From assembly GCF_900172325.1 (NCBI RefSeq), contig NZ_FWFR01000001.1, forward strand, positions 1,237,773 to 1,301,772: 64,000 nucleotides of DNA, in the 5' to 3' direction. This document shows, in pieces, positions 19,054-27,774 of this stretch; the first letter of the stretch is position 1; every line of letters begins with the position of its first letter. A program made the translations under genes and the position numbers. The DNA is from Oceanibacterium hippocampi (GTDB taxonomy: Bacteria; Pseudomonadota; Alphaproteobacteria; Sneathiellales; Sneathiellaceae). Below the pieces are notes generated by a model. That model was given only the letters and a program-made list of their open reading frames with translations, was not told the origin of the DNA and made no database searches.

Positions 19054-20289
19054 TTACGGGTCGCCGTCGTGCGGCCGGCGGTCGCCGACCGGCAGATAGG
19101 CGACGAGCCCGCAGGCGACAACGGCGGCCAGCATCCAGAAGACCAGCCGGTAGGCGTCTTCCGGGATCCGTCCGTCGCTCCCGGTATAAGGTCCCAGCAC
19201 GAAGCCCGCCGCGACCTGCAGGGCCGCGACGCCGACCATCACCGCGATGTTGAGCGTGGTGATCCCGCGCCCGATCAGATACTCGGGATAGAGCGACCGG
19301 CCGTGCGCCATGATGACCACGCCGTACGAGCCGACGGCGCCGAGCACCGAGAAGGCGACCGCGATCTGCCAGACCGGAGCATGCGGCAATACCGCCAGCA
19401 CGACGAACATCAGCAGCGTCGCCACCGCGCCGAAGACGATGATCCATTTTCGCGTGTTGAAGATCCGGTCGAGCCGGCCGTAGATCAGGTTGCCGACGAT
19501 CATCGCGACGCCCATGGCGAGCAGCACGTTGCCGCGCGCCACCCCGTCGAGGTCGTGCACGTCGGCGAGATAGGGGCCGCCCCAGAGGCCGATGATGGTC
19601 AGCAGGCTGCCGTAGCAGACCAGGTTGATGGCGAAGACATGGCGGGTGTCGCGAAAGGCCCAGACATCGCGCAGGCCACGCAGGATCTCGCGCGCATTCT
19701 CGCGACGGCGGCTGTGGAAGGGATGTTCCGGCGGCGCGTCCCGGATGCTGGCATAGGCGAAGCCGGAAAAGACCAGCGTCGTCGCGCCGACGGCGAGGAA
19801 GACGCCGCGCCAGCCGAGCCAGTCGGCCGCGAAGGCGAGCGGCGTGGTCGCCATCAGGCCGCCGGCGCTGCCGCCCGCGATCACCAGCGAGGCCATGCCG
19901 GCATAGCGGTCGCTGGCGAACCAGCGGGCGATGACGAACAGCGACCCGGCCAGCAATCCGGCCGTGCCGACCCCCATCAGCACGCGGCCCACGGTCAGCC
20001 CGACCATGCCGTCGGCGCGCGCGAAGACCAGGCAGCCGGCGACGGCGAACAGCATCAGGCCCGACATCGTCCGCCGCGCGCCATAACGGTCCAGCAGGAT
20101 GCCGGTCGGGATCTGGGTCAGGGCGAAGGTGATGAAGAAGGCGCCGGTCAGGATGCCGAGTGCCTCGGCGTCGAGCGAGAGTTCGCGGATGAAGTCGGGC
20201 GCGATCACCGCCACCGACGAGCGGAGAAACTGGCTGATGACATAGACGACGCAGAGGCTGACGATGATCATCGCCGCGCGCTTGTTCAT
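19054..20289 (-). CDS. MFS transporter
   Basis: A 411-residue major facilitator with twelve predicted membrane segments. The first loop reads GILLDRYGARRTMSGL, the MFS motif A region (D-R-x-G-x-R), and a second copy occurs as YGRLDRIFNTRKW. The ATG at 20289 opens directly into helix 1 (MNKRAAMIIVSLCVVYVISQ); the frame extends 56 residues further upstream but that part is not membrane-like. Substrate unknown; divergent from a cyclase-family hydrolase gene, which hints at a small organic acid or amide. Confidence 0.88.
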   Translation of the reverse strand: MNKRAAMIIVSLCVVYVISQFLRSSVAVIAPDFIRELSLDAEALGILTGAFFITFALTQIPTGILLDRYGARRTMSGLMLFAVAGCLVFARADGMVGLTVGRVLMGVGTAGLLAGSLFVIARWFASDRYAGMASLVIAGGSAGGLMATTPLAFAADWLGWRGVFLAVGATTLVFSGFAYASIRDAPPEHPFHSRRRENAREILRGLRDVWAFRDTRHVFAINLVCYGSLLTIIGLWGGPYLADVHDLDGVARGNVLLAMGVAMIVGNLIYGRLDRIFNTRKWIIVFGAVATLLMFVVLAVLPHAPVWQIAVAFSVLGAVGSYGVVIMAHGRSLYPEYLIGRGITTLNIAVMVGVAALQVAAGFVLGPYTGSDGRIPEDAYRLVFWMLAAVVACGLVAYLPVGDRRPHDGDP

Positions 20290-20513
20290 GACTCCCGCCG
20301 CATGTGCATCCCCGTGCCTTGTGCAACTCTTCCGCCCTTCTAGCGCATCGATGCCGGCTTCGCCACGCGTCGCGTCCGCGATTCCGCCGGCCGCGCGGCG
20401 GGAAAGCGTTTTGCGGCCCGGGCACGACTGTCCGGATCTCACGGTGATTGTCGCCATGGCGCTCCTGCCCTAGCCTCGCCCTGGTACCGGCAGGAAAAAA
20501 CGGGGAGCAGGGC

Positions 20514-21521
20514 ATGGCACGGTGGAAGAGGCGGCCCGACGGGTCGAACTGGGGCGATTTCGGACCGGACGATCAGCGCGGGCGGCTCAACCTGATCGGC
20601 CCGGAACAGGTCCTGAAGGGGGTTCGGGAGGTTCGCGACGGGCGCTCCTTCTGTCTCAGCCTGCCGCTCGACTATCCGGGCGGCAACCTGCTGAACCCCA
20701 GGCGCCATCCGCCGGTGCTGAGACCGACCTCGCGCGGCAAGGCGGCGAACTTCAACTACGCGCTGTCGAGCGACGACGGCGAACTGGTCGACGTGATCAG
20801 CGACGACCTGGTGATCCTGCACACGCAATATTCGACGCAATGGGACGCGCTTTCCCATGTCGGGCAGGAATTCGACGCGGACGGCGACGGGGTGGCCGAG
20901 CGGGTCTATTACAACGGCTTCCGCGCCGGCGAACATGTCGTCGACGATGGCGAGGCGGGCTCGTCCGCCCGCCGGCTCGGGATCGAGAACATGGCGGTGA
21001 CCGGGGTCCAGGGCCGGGCCGTCATGATCGACCTGTTCGCCGCCTTCGGCCGCGAGCGCAAGCTTGTCGGTTACAAGGACCTGATGGCGGTGATGACGGC
21101 CGACGGCGTCACCGTCGAGAAGGGCGACATGGTCTGCCTGCATACTGGCTACGCGGAACTGGTGCTCGAGATGGAACGGCGCCCGGAGCCGGACAAGCTG
21201 CATGGCGCCTGTCCGGTGCTGGACGGCCGCGACCCGGGAATCCTCGACTGGGTGAGCGAAAGCGGCCTCGCCGTGCTGATCGCCGACAATTACGCGGTCG
21301 AGGCCTATCCGGCGCGCGCCGCCGAGGGCCGGCACGCCTCGCTGCCGCTGCACGAACATTGCCTGTTCAAGCTCGGCATTCACTTGGGCGAGCTCTGGTA
21401 TCTGAGCGCGCTGGCGCGCTATCTGCGCGACCGCAGCCGCTTCCGCTTCCTGCTGACGGCGCCGCCGCTGCGCCTGCCGGGCGCGGTCGGCTCGCCGGTC
21501 ACGCCGGTCGCCACGGTATGA
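20514..21521 (+). CDS. Cyclase family protein (putative metal-dependent hydrolase)
   Basis: A 335-residue member of the cyclase/kynurenine formamidase fold. The metal region reads HTQYSTQWDALSH (H103, D111, H115); the canonical second His of the H-x-G-T-H-x-D motif is Gln109, a feature of a larger-size subfamily. Start at 20514 is set by GGGGAG upstream. The family hydrolyses amides, lactones or formylkynurenine; substrate cannot be assigned, and the altered motif argues against a standard KynB role. Kynureninase is present at 61.5-62.8 kb but not linked. Confidence 0.86.
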   Translation: MARWKRRPDGSNWGDFGPDDQRGRLNLIGPEQVLKGVREVRDGRSFCLSLPLDYPGGNLLNPRRHPPVLRPTSRGKAANFNYALSSDDGELVDVISDDLVILHTQYSTQWDALSHVGQEFDADGDGVAERVYYNGFRAGEHVVDDGEAGSSARRLGIENMAVTGVQGRAVMIDLFAAFGRERKLVGYKDLMAVMTADGVTVEKGDMVCLHTGYAELVLEMERRPEPDKLHGACPVLDGRDPGILDWVSESGLAVLIADNYAVEAYPARAAEGRHASLPLHEHCLFKLGIHLGELWYLSALARYLRDRSRFRFLLTAPPLRLPGAVGSPVTPVATV

Positions 21522-21613
21522 CGTGCGGCGACGCAGTTGACGTGGCCGCCGTTATCGCCACTTTATGCAGCGCGATGCGCTTGACGCGATTTTTCTGATT
21601 TGGCGGGGCCCCC

Positions 21614-22471
21614 TTGTTCATCCAGGTAGAACAGACGACGACGGCGGACATGCTGCGTTTCCTCCCGGGCCGCAGCGTCCTCGGCTCGGGCCGGGTCCGC
21701 TTCGACGACGCGGCGCGCGCCGCGGCCGCCTCGCCGCTCGCCGCGCGCATCTTCGAACTGCCGGACGTCACCGCCGTGGTGCTGGAAAGCGACTCGCTGC
21801 TTGTCGGCAAGGCCGAGGGCGAGGGCACCGTCGAATGGCGCCAGCTCAAGCCGATGGTGCTGGCCGCGATCATGGACCATTACCTGACCGGGCTGCCGGT
21901 GGTGAACGGTTCGGCGCATTCCGCCGCGCCGGAGGCCGAGGCCGCGGAGCGTCCCGAGGTCGAGCAGGACATCATCGATCTGCTCGAGGCGCGGATCCGC
22001 CCCGGCATGGTGCGCAGCGGCGGGGATGTCTCGTTCGTCGCCTTCGAGCCGATGACCGGCACGGTACGCCTGCGGATCACCGCGAGCCGCTTCAGCGAGC
22101 CGCTGTTCGCCCTGCAGGTGCGCATCGAGAATACCCTGGTTCATCACATTCCCGAGGTCAGCCGCGTCGCCTGCGAACTGGCCGGCGACGACGCGGACGT
22201 CGCGGGCCCTGTCGCGGAGCGCATCCGGGCCCTGCTCGACCAGGAGATCAATCCGGCGATCGCCGCCCATGGCGGCTATATCAGCCTGGTCTCACTGGAG
22301 GAGGATGTCGCCTACCTGCGCATGGATGGCGGTTGCCAGGGCTGTGGCATGGCCGACGTGACCCTGCGGGAAGGCGTGGCCGCGCGCATCCGCGAGGCGG
22401 TGCCGGAAATCGCCGATGTTCGCGATGTCACCGATCACGGCCAGGGCGCCAATCCCTACTACCAGCCCTGA
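21614..22471 (+). CDS. NifU-like Fe-S scaffold protein with three domains
   Basis: A 285-residue Nfu-type protein that carries and hands over Fe-S clusters. Residues 1-88 form the Nfu N domain (MLRFLPGRSVL). Residues about 115-185 resemble a NifU C-terminal domain (SGGDVSFVAFEPMTGTVRLR) but the cluster-binding CxxC position reads SRFSEP, so no cluster ligands remain. Residues about 205-285 are a second NifU domain with intact C241-x-x-C244 (GGCQGC). Usual bacterial Nfu proteins of this type are about 185-190 residues with one NifU domain. Translation appears to start at TTG (21614): the frame has no earlier start and the second residue onward matches the family. Confidence 0.88.
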   Translation: MFIQVEQTTTADMLRFLPGRSVLGSGRVRFDDAARAAAASPLAARIFELPDVTAVVLESDSLLVGKAEGEGTVEWRQLKPMVLAAIMDHYLTGLPVVNGSAHSAAPEAEAAERPEVEQDIIDLLEARIRPGMVRSGGDVSFVAFEPMTGTVRLRITASRFSEPLFALQVRIENTLVHHIPEVSRVACELAGDDADVAGPVAERIRALLDQEINPAIAAHGGYISLVSLEEDVAYLRMDGGCQGCGMADVTLREGVAARIREAVPEIADVRDVTDHGQGANPYYQP

Positions 22472-22496
22472 TGCGGCCGATCCGGGCGAGCGGATC

Positions 22497-22721
22497 TCAG
22501 TCGCTGACGGGGATGACCGTGTTGATGACGTAGCCGCGGTCGCCCGGAAACATGCTTTCCGCCTTGCGCGACGCATGATCGAGATCCCGCGCCAGGATCT
22601 GGATGAAATGGCTTTTCGCCCAGTCGTCGATCAACTCCCGGTGATGACGTCCGCTCGCAACCAAACGGGCGACCTCGGCGTTGAATACTTGAGCTTCGAA
22701 CTTTTTCAGTGTCTGTCTCAT
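22497..22721 (-). CDS. Small conserved hypothetical protein
   Basis: A 74-residue soluble protein with no recognised domain; rich in charged residues (MRQTLKKFEAQVFNAEVARL) and predicted mostly helical, ending in a hydrophobic VINTVIPV strand. An AGGA six bases before the ATG supports translation. Convergent with the nfu gene after 25 bases; a 6-base inverted repeat at 22479-22496 separates them. Function unknown. Confidence 0.6.
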   Translation of the reverse strand: MRQTLKKFEAQVFNAEVARLVASGRHHRELIDDWAKSHFIQILARDLDHASRKAESMFPGDRGYVINTVIPVSD

Positions 22722-22836
22722 TGGATTCCTGCCTTTTTTCGCGGCAAGATTGATCCCAAAATGGTTACCACAACGTTTCGACCATGATCAAAATTCGATC
22801 GACAATGAATCTGCGGTCACAGACAGTGCCGCCGAG

Positions 22837-22864
22837 TTGACGCATTCTGTAACTTGAATATACC
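22837..22864 (+). promoter_or_regulatory. Candidate sigma-70 promoter for mlaC
   Basis: TTGACG, 16-base spacer, TATACC, about 70 bases before the ATG at 22935. Good agreement with the -35 consensus (5/6) and a 4/6 match in the -10. Confidence 0.5.
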
Positions 22865-22934
22865 GGAGTGCATGACCGGTGCCGCGCGGAGGCGGCTACG
22901 GCGCCTGTCCGGCAGGCAACTTCAAGAGGTCAAT

Positions 22935-23591
22935 ATGAGCGAAGTATCCATGTCCGCCAGCAGCCGTTCCGTGGCCGGCGTCGGGGGCATCGCCCGGGCG
23001 GCGCGGATGCTGGGCGCGGCGCTGTTCATTCTGGTCGCCGGCCATGCGGCGGAAGCGCGTTCGGCGGACGACCAGGCCGCCGAGTTCGTCGCCGACCTTG
23101 GCCGCGAGGCGATCACGCTGCTGACCGAGCAGGAGCGCTCGACCGACGAGCGCCGCGCCGATTTCGATCGCATCCTGACCAGCTATTTCGATCTCGATTC
23201 GATCAGCCGCTTCGTGCTCGGCCGCCATTGGCGGGTCGCCACGGAGGCCCAGCGGGACGAGTTCCGGACGCTGTTCCGGCAGTTCGTCATCAAGGCCTAC
23301 GCTGAACGGCTCAGCGCCTATTCGGGCGAGGAGTTCACCGTGAAGGGCGCCCGTGACGACAACGGGAAGGGCTATATCGTCGAAAGCCGGATCGAGCGCC
23401 AGAACGGCCCGCCGGTGCGCGTCGACTGGCGCCTGCGCGAGCGCGACGAGGGCCTCAGGATCGTCGACGTCGTCGTCGAGGGCGTCTCGATGGCGATTAC
23501 CCAACGGGCCGATTTCAACGCCGCGATCGCGGCCGAGGGGGGCAAGGTCGACGGCCTGCTCAAGCGCCTGCGGGCGCAGACGTCCGGCTGA
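22935..23591 (+). CDS. mlaC: MlaC/Ttg2D family phospholipid-binding protein
   Basis: A 218-residue periplasmic protein. Signal peptide: GIARAARMLGAALFILVAGH, cleavage near AEA. The MlaC fold is supported by FDRILTSYFDLDSISRFVLG, WRVATEAQRDEFRTLFRQFV and YAERLSAYSGEEF. MlaC ferries phospholipid between the outer-membrane MlaA complex and the inner-membrane ABC transporter. Neither mlaA nor mlaEFD is adjacent, so it could instead be a hopanoid-associated HpnM paralog. Start at 22935 has AGAGGT seven bases upstream; the longer frame from 22854 would place the signal deep inside. Confidence 0.88.
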   Translation: MSEVSMSASSRSVAGVGGIARAARMLGAALFILVAGHAAEARSADDQAAEFVADLGREAITLLTEQERSTDERRADFDRILTSYFDLDSISRFVLGRHWRVATEAQRDEFRTLFRQFVIKAYAERLSAYSGEEFTVKGARDDNGKGYIVESRIERQNGPPVRVDWRLRERDEGLRIVDVVVEGVSMAITQRADFNAAIAAEGGKVDGLLKRLRAQTSG

Positions 23592-23607
23592 GGCCGGCCG
23601 GGCGCCC

Positions 23608-24081
23608 CTATCCCTCGACGATCTCCGGGTCGTTCCGAACCGGGAAATTGACCGAATTGGCGATGAAGCAGAGGTGGTGGGCGTCGCCGTGCAGCGCCTT
23701 CGCCTTGTCGTGGTCGGTGCCGGGGGCGACCGTCACGCGCGGGCGGAGGAGCACGTCGGCGAAGCGCAGCGCCCCGTCGAGCATCCGCATCGTGCCTTCG
23801 GCCTCGTCGCGATAACCCCGGACCTCGACATTCGCCCGGGCGCAGAGCGCCAGGTAGCTCAGCATGTGGCAGGCCGAAAGCGAGATCAGCAGCATGTCTT
23901 CCGGATTGTAGAGCGCCGGGTCGCCGCGGAAATGCGGATCGGCCGAGGCGCGGAAGTCCGGCTTGCCGTCCATCGCGACGCGATACTCCCGCGAATAGCT
24001 CCGGTAGTCGCGCACCGGGCCGGCCGCGCCGCCGCTCCAGTCGATCGTCGCGCGATATTCATGCACGTGGTCCCGAACCAT
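23608..24081 (-). CDS. OsmC family peroxiredoxin-like protein
   Basis: A 157-residue OsmC-fold protein. The conserved regions are YNPEDMLLISLSACHMLSYL with one redox cysteine, and LALCARANVEV with the second; TVAPGTDHDKAKAL and ANSVNFPVRNDPEI follow. Such proteins reduce organic hydroperoxides as dimers in the cytoplasm. GAAGGAG lies eight bases upstream of the ATG at 24081, so I prefer it to the GTG five codons earlier. Convergent with mlaC after 16 bases. Confidence 0.9.
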   Translation of the reverse strand: MVRDHVHEYRATIDWSGGAAGPVRDYRSYSREYRVAMDGKPDFRASADPHFRGDPALYNPEDMLLISLSACHMLSYLALCARANVEVRGYRDEAEGTMRMLDGALRFADVLLRPRVTVAPGTDHDKAKALHGDAHHLCFIANSVNFPVRNDPEIVEG

Positions 24082-24270
24082 CGTCGTCTCCTTCACGGAA
24101 TGCGCCCCGCTTTCCTTTGCCCAGAAATGCGGAACAGGGCGATCCCGTCAAGGGCGACAGGCGCACAGATGCTTGTCGGCGTTGACGCACATGTCACGGC
24201 CCTTTGATCGCGGCACGCCGGATCATGCCGTATGCTGGTGCGGAAAGTCGGACTAGAGTCGGATTGCTTC

Positions 24271-24909
24271 ATGCTGGATGCCACGCTGCGGCGGTTCGTC
24301 GATCCGCCGCTCAACCGTATCGGCGCCGGAATTGCCCGCGCCGGCGTTTCCGCGAACGCGGTCACGATCGCCGGATTCCTGATCGGCATGGCGGCGCTGC
24401 CGCTGCTCGCCGGGGGGCATTACCTGGCGGCCCTGCTGCTGATTCTGGTGAACCGGATCTTCGACGGACTCGACGGGGCGGTTGCCCGGCAGACCCGGCT
24501 CAGCGATTTCGGCGGTTACCTGGATATCGTCTTCGACTTCATCTTCTATTCGGCGGTCGCCTTCGGATTCGCCCTCGGCGACCCGGCGCATGCGCTTCCC
24601 GCCCTGTTCCTGGTGTGGAGCTTCGTAGGGACCGGCACGACCTTTCTCGCCTATGCGATCCTGGCCGAGCGCTACAGGATCACCACCGAGATCCGCGGCG
24701 CCAAGTCGCTCTACTACCTGGGCGGCCTGACCGAGGGCACCGAGACCATCGTCGCGATGGCGCTGTTCTGCCTGCTGCCGGAGCATTTCCCGCTGCTCGC
24801 GCTGATCTTCGGCGCCATGTGCTGGATCACCACCGCGACCCGGGTCGCAGCCGCCTGGATGACATTCGGCCGCAATCCGCCCCGGTTGCCGCGCGACGAC
24901 GGCCGCTGA
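24271..24909 (+). CDS. CDP-alcohol phosphatidyltransferase family protein
   Basis: A 212-residue membrane enzyme with the diagnostic motif D-G-x2-A-R-x8-G-x3-D-x3-D, read here as DGAVAR ... FGGYLDIVFD (about residues 70-91), and about six membrane segments. It would transfer a phospho-alcohol from a CDP-alcohol to an acceptor in phospholipid or related synthesis. Which alcohol is unclear; classic pgsA and pssA have other signatures. The ATG at 24271 opens MLDATLRRFVDPPLNR; 13 residues can be added upstream but look unconserved. Its stop codon abuts that of the convergent TRAP gene (TGATCA). Confidence 0.86.
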   Translation: MLDATLRRFVDPPLNRIGAGIARAGVSANAVTIAGFLIGMAALPLLAGGHYLAALLLILVNRIFDGLDGAVARQTRLSDFGGYLDIVFDFIFYSAVAFGFALGDPAHALPALFLVWSFVGTGTTFLAYAILAERYRITTEIRGAKSLYYLGGLTEGTETIVAMALFCLLPEHFPLLALIFGAMCWITTATRVAAAWMTFGRNPPRLPRDDGR

Positions 24910-26196
24910 TCAGCGGCCGAAGCCGGCGAGGTCGGGCAGCCAGGTGGCGATCTGGGGGAAGACCAGGACGATCCCGAGGCCGGCCAGCATCAGCACCGCG
25001 TAGGGCAGCGAGCCCTGGATCACCTGGCCCAGCGGGGCCTTGGCGATGCCCTTGATGACGAACAGGTTCATCCCGACCGGCGGGGTGATCAGCGCGAGTT
25101 CCAGGTTGATCATCAGCAGGATGCCGTACCAGATCGGGTCGATGCCAAGCTCCAGCATCACCGGGAAGACGATCGGCGTGGTGATCAGGATGATCGAAAT
25201 CGTCTCCAGGAACATGCCGAGCACGAAGATCAGCGCCATCACGGCGAGCACGAAACCGAGCGGCGTCATGCCGGCGGCGGCGACCTGCTCGACCAGTTCG
25301 AGCGGCAGGCGGATGATCGTGACGGCGTGGCCGAAGACCGCGGCGCTGGCCAGGATCATGAACAGCATCGTCGTCGTCCGCACGGTTTCGTAGGCGGTCT
25401 CCCAGAGATCGCGCAGGCCGAAGTTGCGATAGATCACCGCGCCGACGAACAGCGCGTAGATCGAGCCGATCGCGGCCGCCTCGGAGGCGGTGAAGACGCC
25501 GAGATAGATCCCGCCGAGAACGAGCGGTGGCATGATCAGGGCCCAGATCGCCCGGCGCAGCGAGGACACCAGCGCCCTGGCGCCGGCGAAGGGCTGGCGC
25601 TCGATCTCCTTCCGGCGGGCAGCGTTGACCATTGACCAGACGGCGAACAGCAGCGCCATCATGATGCCGGGCAGCATGCCGGCGAGGAACAGCGCGCCAA
25701 TCGAGGCCTCGGTGACGACGGCATAGAGAATGAGCGGCCCGGACGGGGGGATGAGGATGCCGAGCGTGCCGCCGGCGGCGAGCACGCCGTAGGCGTCCGG
25801 TGGCCGGTAGCGAAAGCGCAGCATCTGCGGGATGGCGCTGGAGCCGATGGTCAGCGCGGTGGCGACCGAGGAACCGGAAATCGCCGCGAAGATCGAGCAC
25901 GACAGGATGGTCGCCACGCCGAGCCCGCCGCGCAGATGGCCGACCATGGCGTTCGCCGCGTCGTAGAGATCGTCGACCACCTTGGAGCGGATCATCACGT
26001 GCGCCATGAAGGCGAACATCGGGATCGCCGTCAGCAGCCCGTTGTTGAGCTTGGCGAAGACGGTGTCGGCGACCGAGTTGATATTGCCCTCGGTGAGCAG
26101 CATCACGACCATCGAGGCGAGGCCGAGGGCGGCGAAGATCGGCGCGCCGGTGAGCAGCAGCAGGATCAGCCCGCACAGGATCAGTGCCGTCATCAT
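24910..26196 (-). CDS. TRAP transporter large permease (DctM family)
   Basis: A 428-residue integral membrane protein with about twelve hydrophobic segments, the ion-coupled permease of a tripartite ATP-independent periplasmic transporter. Family segments include LLTGAPIFAALGLASMVVML near the N-terminus, AAGGTLGILIPPSGPLILYA, and LITPPVGMNLFVIKGIAK near the C-terminus. Start at 26196 overlaps the stop of the small subunit gene as ATGA, indicating coupled translation. Last gene of the CoA-transferase/lyase/TRAP unit. Confidence 0.93.
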   Translation of the reverse strand: MMTALILCGLILLLLTGAPIFAALGLASMVVMLLTEGNINSVADTVFAKLNNGLLTAIPMFAFMAHVMIRSKVVDDLYDAANAMVGHLRGGLGVATILSCSIFAAISGSSVATALTIGSSAIPQMLRFRYRPPDAYGVLAAGGTLGILIPPSGPLILYAVVTEASIGALFLAGMLPGIMMALLFAVWSMVNAARRKEIERQPFAGARALVSSLRRAIWALIMPPLVLGGIYLGVFTASEAAAIGSIYALFVGAVIYRNFGLRDLWETAYETVRTTTMLFMILASAAVFGHAVTIIRLPLELVEQVAAAGMTPLGFVLAVMALIFVLGMFLETISIILITTPIVFPVMLELGIDPIWYGILLMINLELALITPPVGMNLFVIKGIAKAPLGQVIQGSLPYAVLMLAGLGIVLVFPQIATWLPDLAGFGR

Positions 26197-26726
26197 CGCC
26201 GGAACGTGTCCATGAACAGCGAGGCGAGGCGGCCGAGCGTGGCGGCGGCGAGCAGCACGGCGCCGGCCAGCAGCACCGATTGCGGGATCCACATCGGCAT
26301 TTCCAGGTAGCCGGCCGAATACATCTCGAAGCCGTAGGAGAAGCGCACCATCAGCACGGCGCTGTAGATGATCGCGGCGGCGAACAGCAGGACGGCGATC
26401 ATGCCCCAGATCGTCGCCAGCCGGCGGCCGCCGCCCTTCAGCCGGGCGGTCAGCAGGTCGACGCCGAAATGGTCACCCTTGAGCAGCGCGTCCCCCGCGC
26501 CCAGCATCACGATCGCGATCACCGCATAGCCGGCGAACTCGTCCGTCCCGGTGATCGGCGTGCCGAGCAGGTAGCGCATGATCACGCTGTAGCCGACGAC
26601 GACCAGCGTCACGATGACGAGCAGGGTGGCCAGCGCCGCGCCGCCGAGTGCAAGCAGGCCCACAAGACGCTCGACCGGCGAGGGGGAGACCTCGTCCCCC
26701 TCGCCGGCACCAGGCAGTCCGGCCAT
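26193..26726 (-). CDS. TRAP transporter small permease (DctQ family)
   Basis: A 177-residue protein with four membrane helices. YSVIMRYLLGTPITGTDEFA (about residues 46-65) is the DctQ signature, and FGVDLLTARL follows. The ATG directly follows the TGA of the DctP gene, and its own stop overlaps the DctM start by four bases, so P, Q and M are translated as a tight set. Confidence 0.92.
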   Translation of the reverse strand: MAGLPGAGEGDEVSPSPVERLVGLLALGGAALATLLVIVTLVVVGYSVIMRYLLGTPITGTDEFAGYAVIAIVMLGAGDALLKGDHFGVDLLTARLKGGGRRLATIWGMIAVLLFAAAIIYSAVLMVRFSYGFEMYSAGYLEMPMWIPQSVLLAGAVLLAAATLGRLASLFMDTFRR

Positions 26727-27713
26727 TCAGTTGCCGATTTTCGCGACCAGCTCGAGCAGCTTGACGCCGTCCTCGCCGGTGGCATCGCCGAAGGACTTGT
26801 CGAAGGCCGGCACCATGACCGCCTTCCACGCCGCCATCTCGGCCTCGGTCTGCATGTGCACCTTCATGCCATGCTCGGCGAGCTGGGCCGGTGCGTCTGC
26901 GGCCGCTTCCTCGGAGGCGGCGACGGCCCATTCGGCGGCTTTCGCGCCGGCCTCGGCCAGCGCCTTCTTGGCCTTGTCGTCGAGCTTGTCATACCAGGCC
27001 GGGTTGACGTAGCCGTGGAAGAACACGCTGAACAGCGGCGTCACCGTCACGTGGTCCTGGACCTCGTAGTATTTCCGCGAATAGGCGGCCGAGACGTCGG
27101 TCATGCCGGCGTCGATCACTCCGGTCGAGAGCGCCTGGTAGACCTTCGAGCCGGACATCGCCGACGGGGCCGCGCCCATGGCCACGAGGCCGGCGTCGGC
27201 GACCGGGTTCAGGCCGCGGATCTTGACGCCCTTGAAGTCGTCCGGATTGATCAGGCCATGGCCCTTCGAGGTCATCGCCGACATCCGCGTGGTGAACAGC
27301 CAGACGACGTTGCGGACGCCCTTGCCGAGCAGCTTCTCCTCGAGGAAGTCCGCCGCCTCGGAGCCCGGCCAGGCGGCCAGCGTCTTCAGGTCCGTGACCG
27401 CGAAGGGCTTCAGCGTCACGTTCATCAGCGGCAGCGTCTTGCCCCATTGCGGGTTGATCGAGAAGGCGCATTCGATGTTGCCCTTGGCGACCGAGGCGAT
27501 GTTCTCCTTCGCCTCCACGAGGCTGCTCGCGCCGAACACCTGGACGTCGATCTCGCCGCCCGACAGGCTTTCGACCTCGGCCGCCCACTGATCGATCACC
27601 TTGGCGATATGGTGCTGCGGCGGCAACTGATGGCTGCAGCGCATCTCCTCGGCGGCATTCGCCACCCCGGTGCCCAGCACCAGCGTCGCGGCAAGTACGG
27701 CTAGCTTCTTCAT
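26727..27713 (-). CDS. TRAP transporter solute-binding protein (DctP family)
   Basis: A 328-residue periplasmic receptor. Signal peptide residues 1-22 (MKKLAVLAATLVLGTGVANA). DctP features include the ligand Arg region VKIRGLNPVADAG and YQALSTGVIDAGMTD; carboxylate ligands are typical. Start at 27713 gives a proper signal peptide; the frame runs 73 codons further left without family likeness. Located 61 bases after the HMG-CoA-lyase-like gene, so its substrate is probably the acid processed by the two enzymes upstream. Confidence 0.92.
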   Translation of the reverse strand: MKKLAVLAATLVLGTGVANAAEEMRCSHQLPPQHHIAKVIDQWAAEVESLSGGEIDVQVFGASSLVEAKENIASVAKGNIECAFSINPQWGKTLPLMNVTLKPFAVTDLKTLAAWPGSEAADFLEEKLLGKGVRNVVWLFTTRMSAMTSKGHGLINPDDFKGVKIRGLNPVADAGLVAMGAAPSAMSGSKVYQALSTGVIDAGMTDVSAAYSRKYYEVQDHVTVTPLFSVFFHGYVNPAWYDKLDDKAKKALAEAGAKAAEWAVAASEEAAADAPAQLAEHGMKVHMQTEAEMAAWKAVMVPAFDKSFGDATGEDGVKLLELVAKIGN

Positions 27714-27774
27714 GATGTCTCTCCCTTGTGATTGAGCGTCTTCTTGGTTCGTCCGTTGGTCCGATAAGTTTCGG

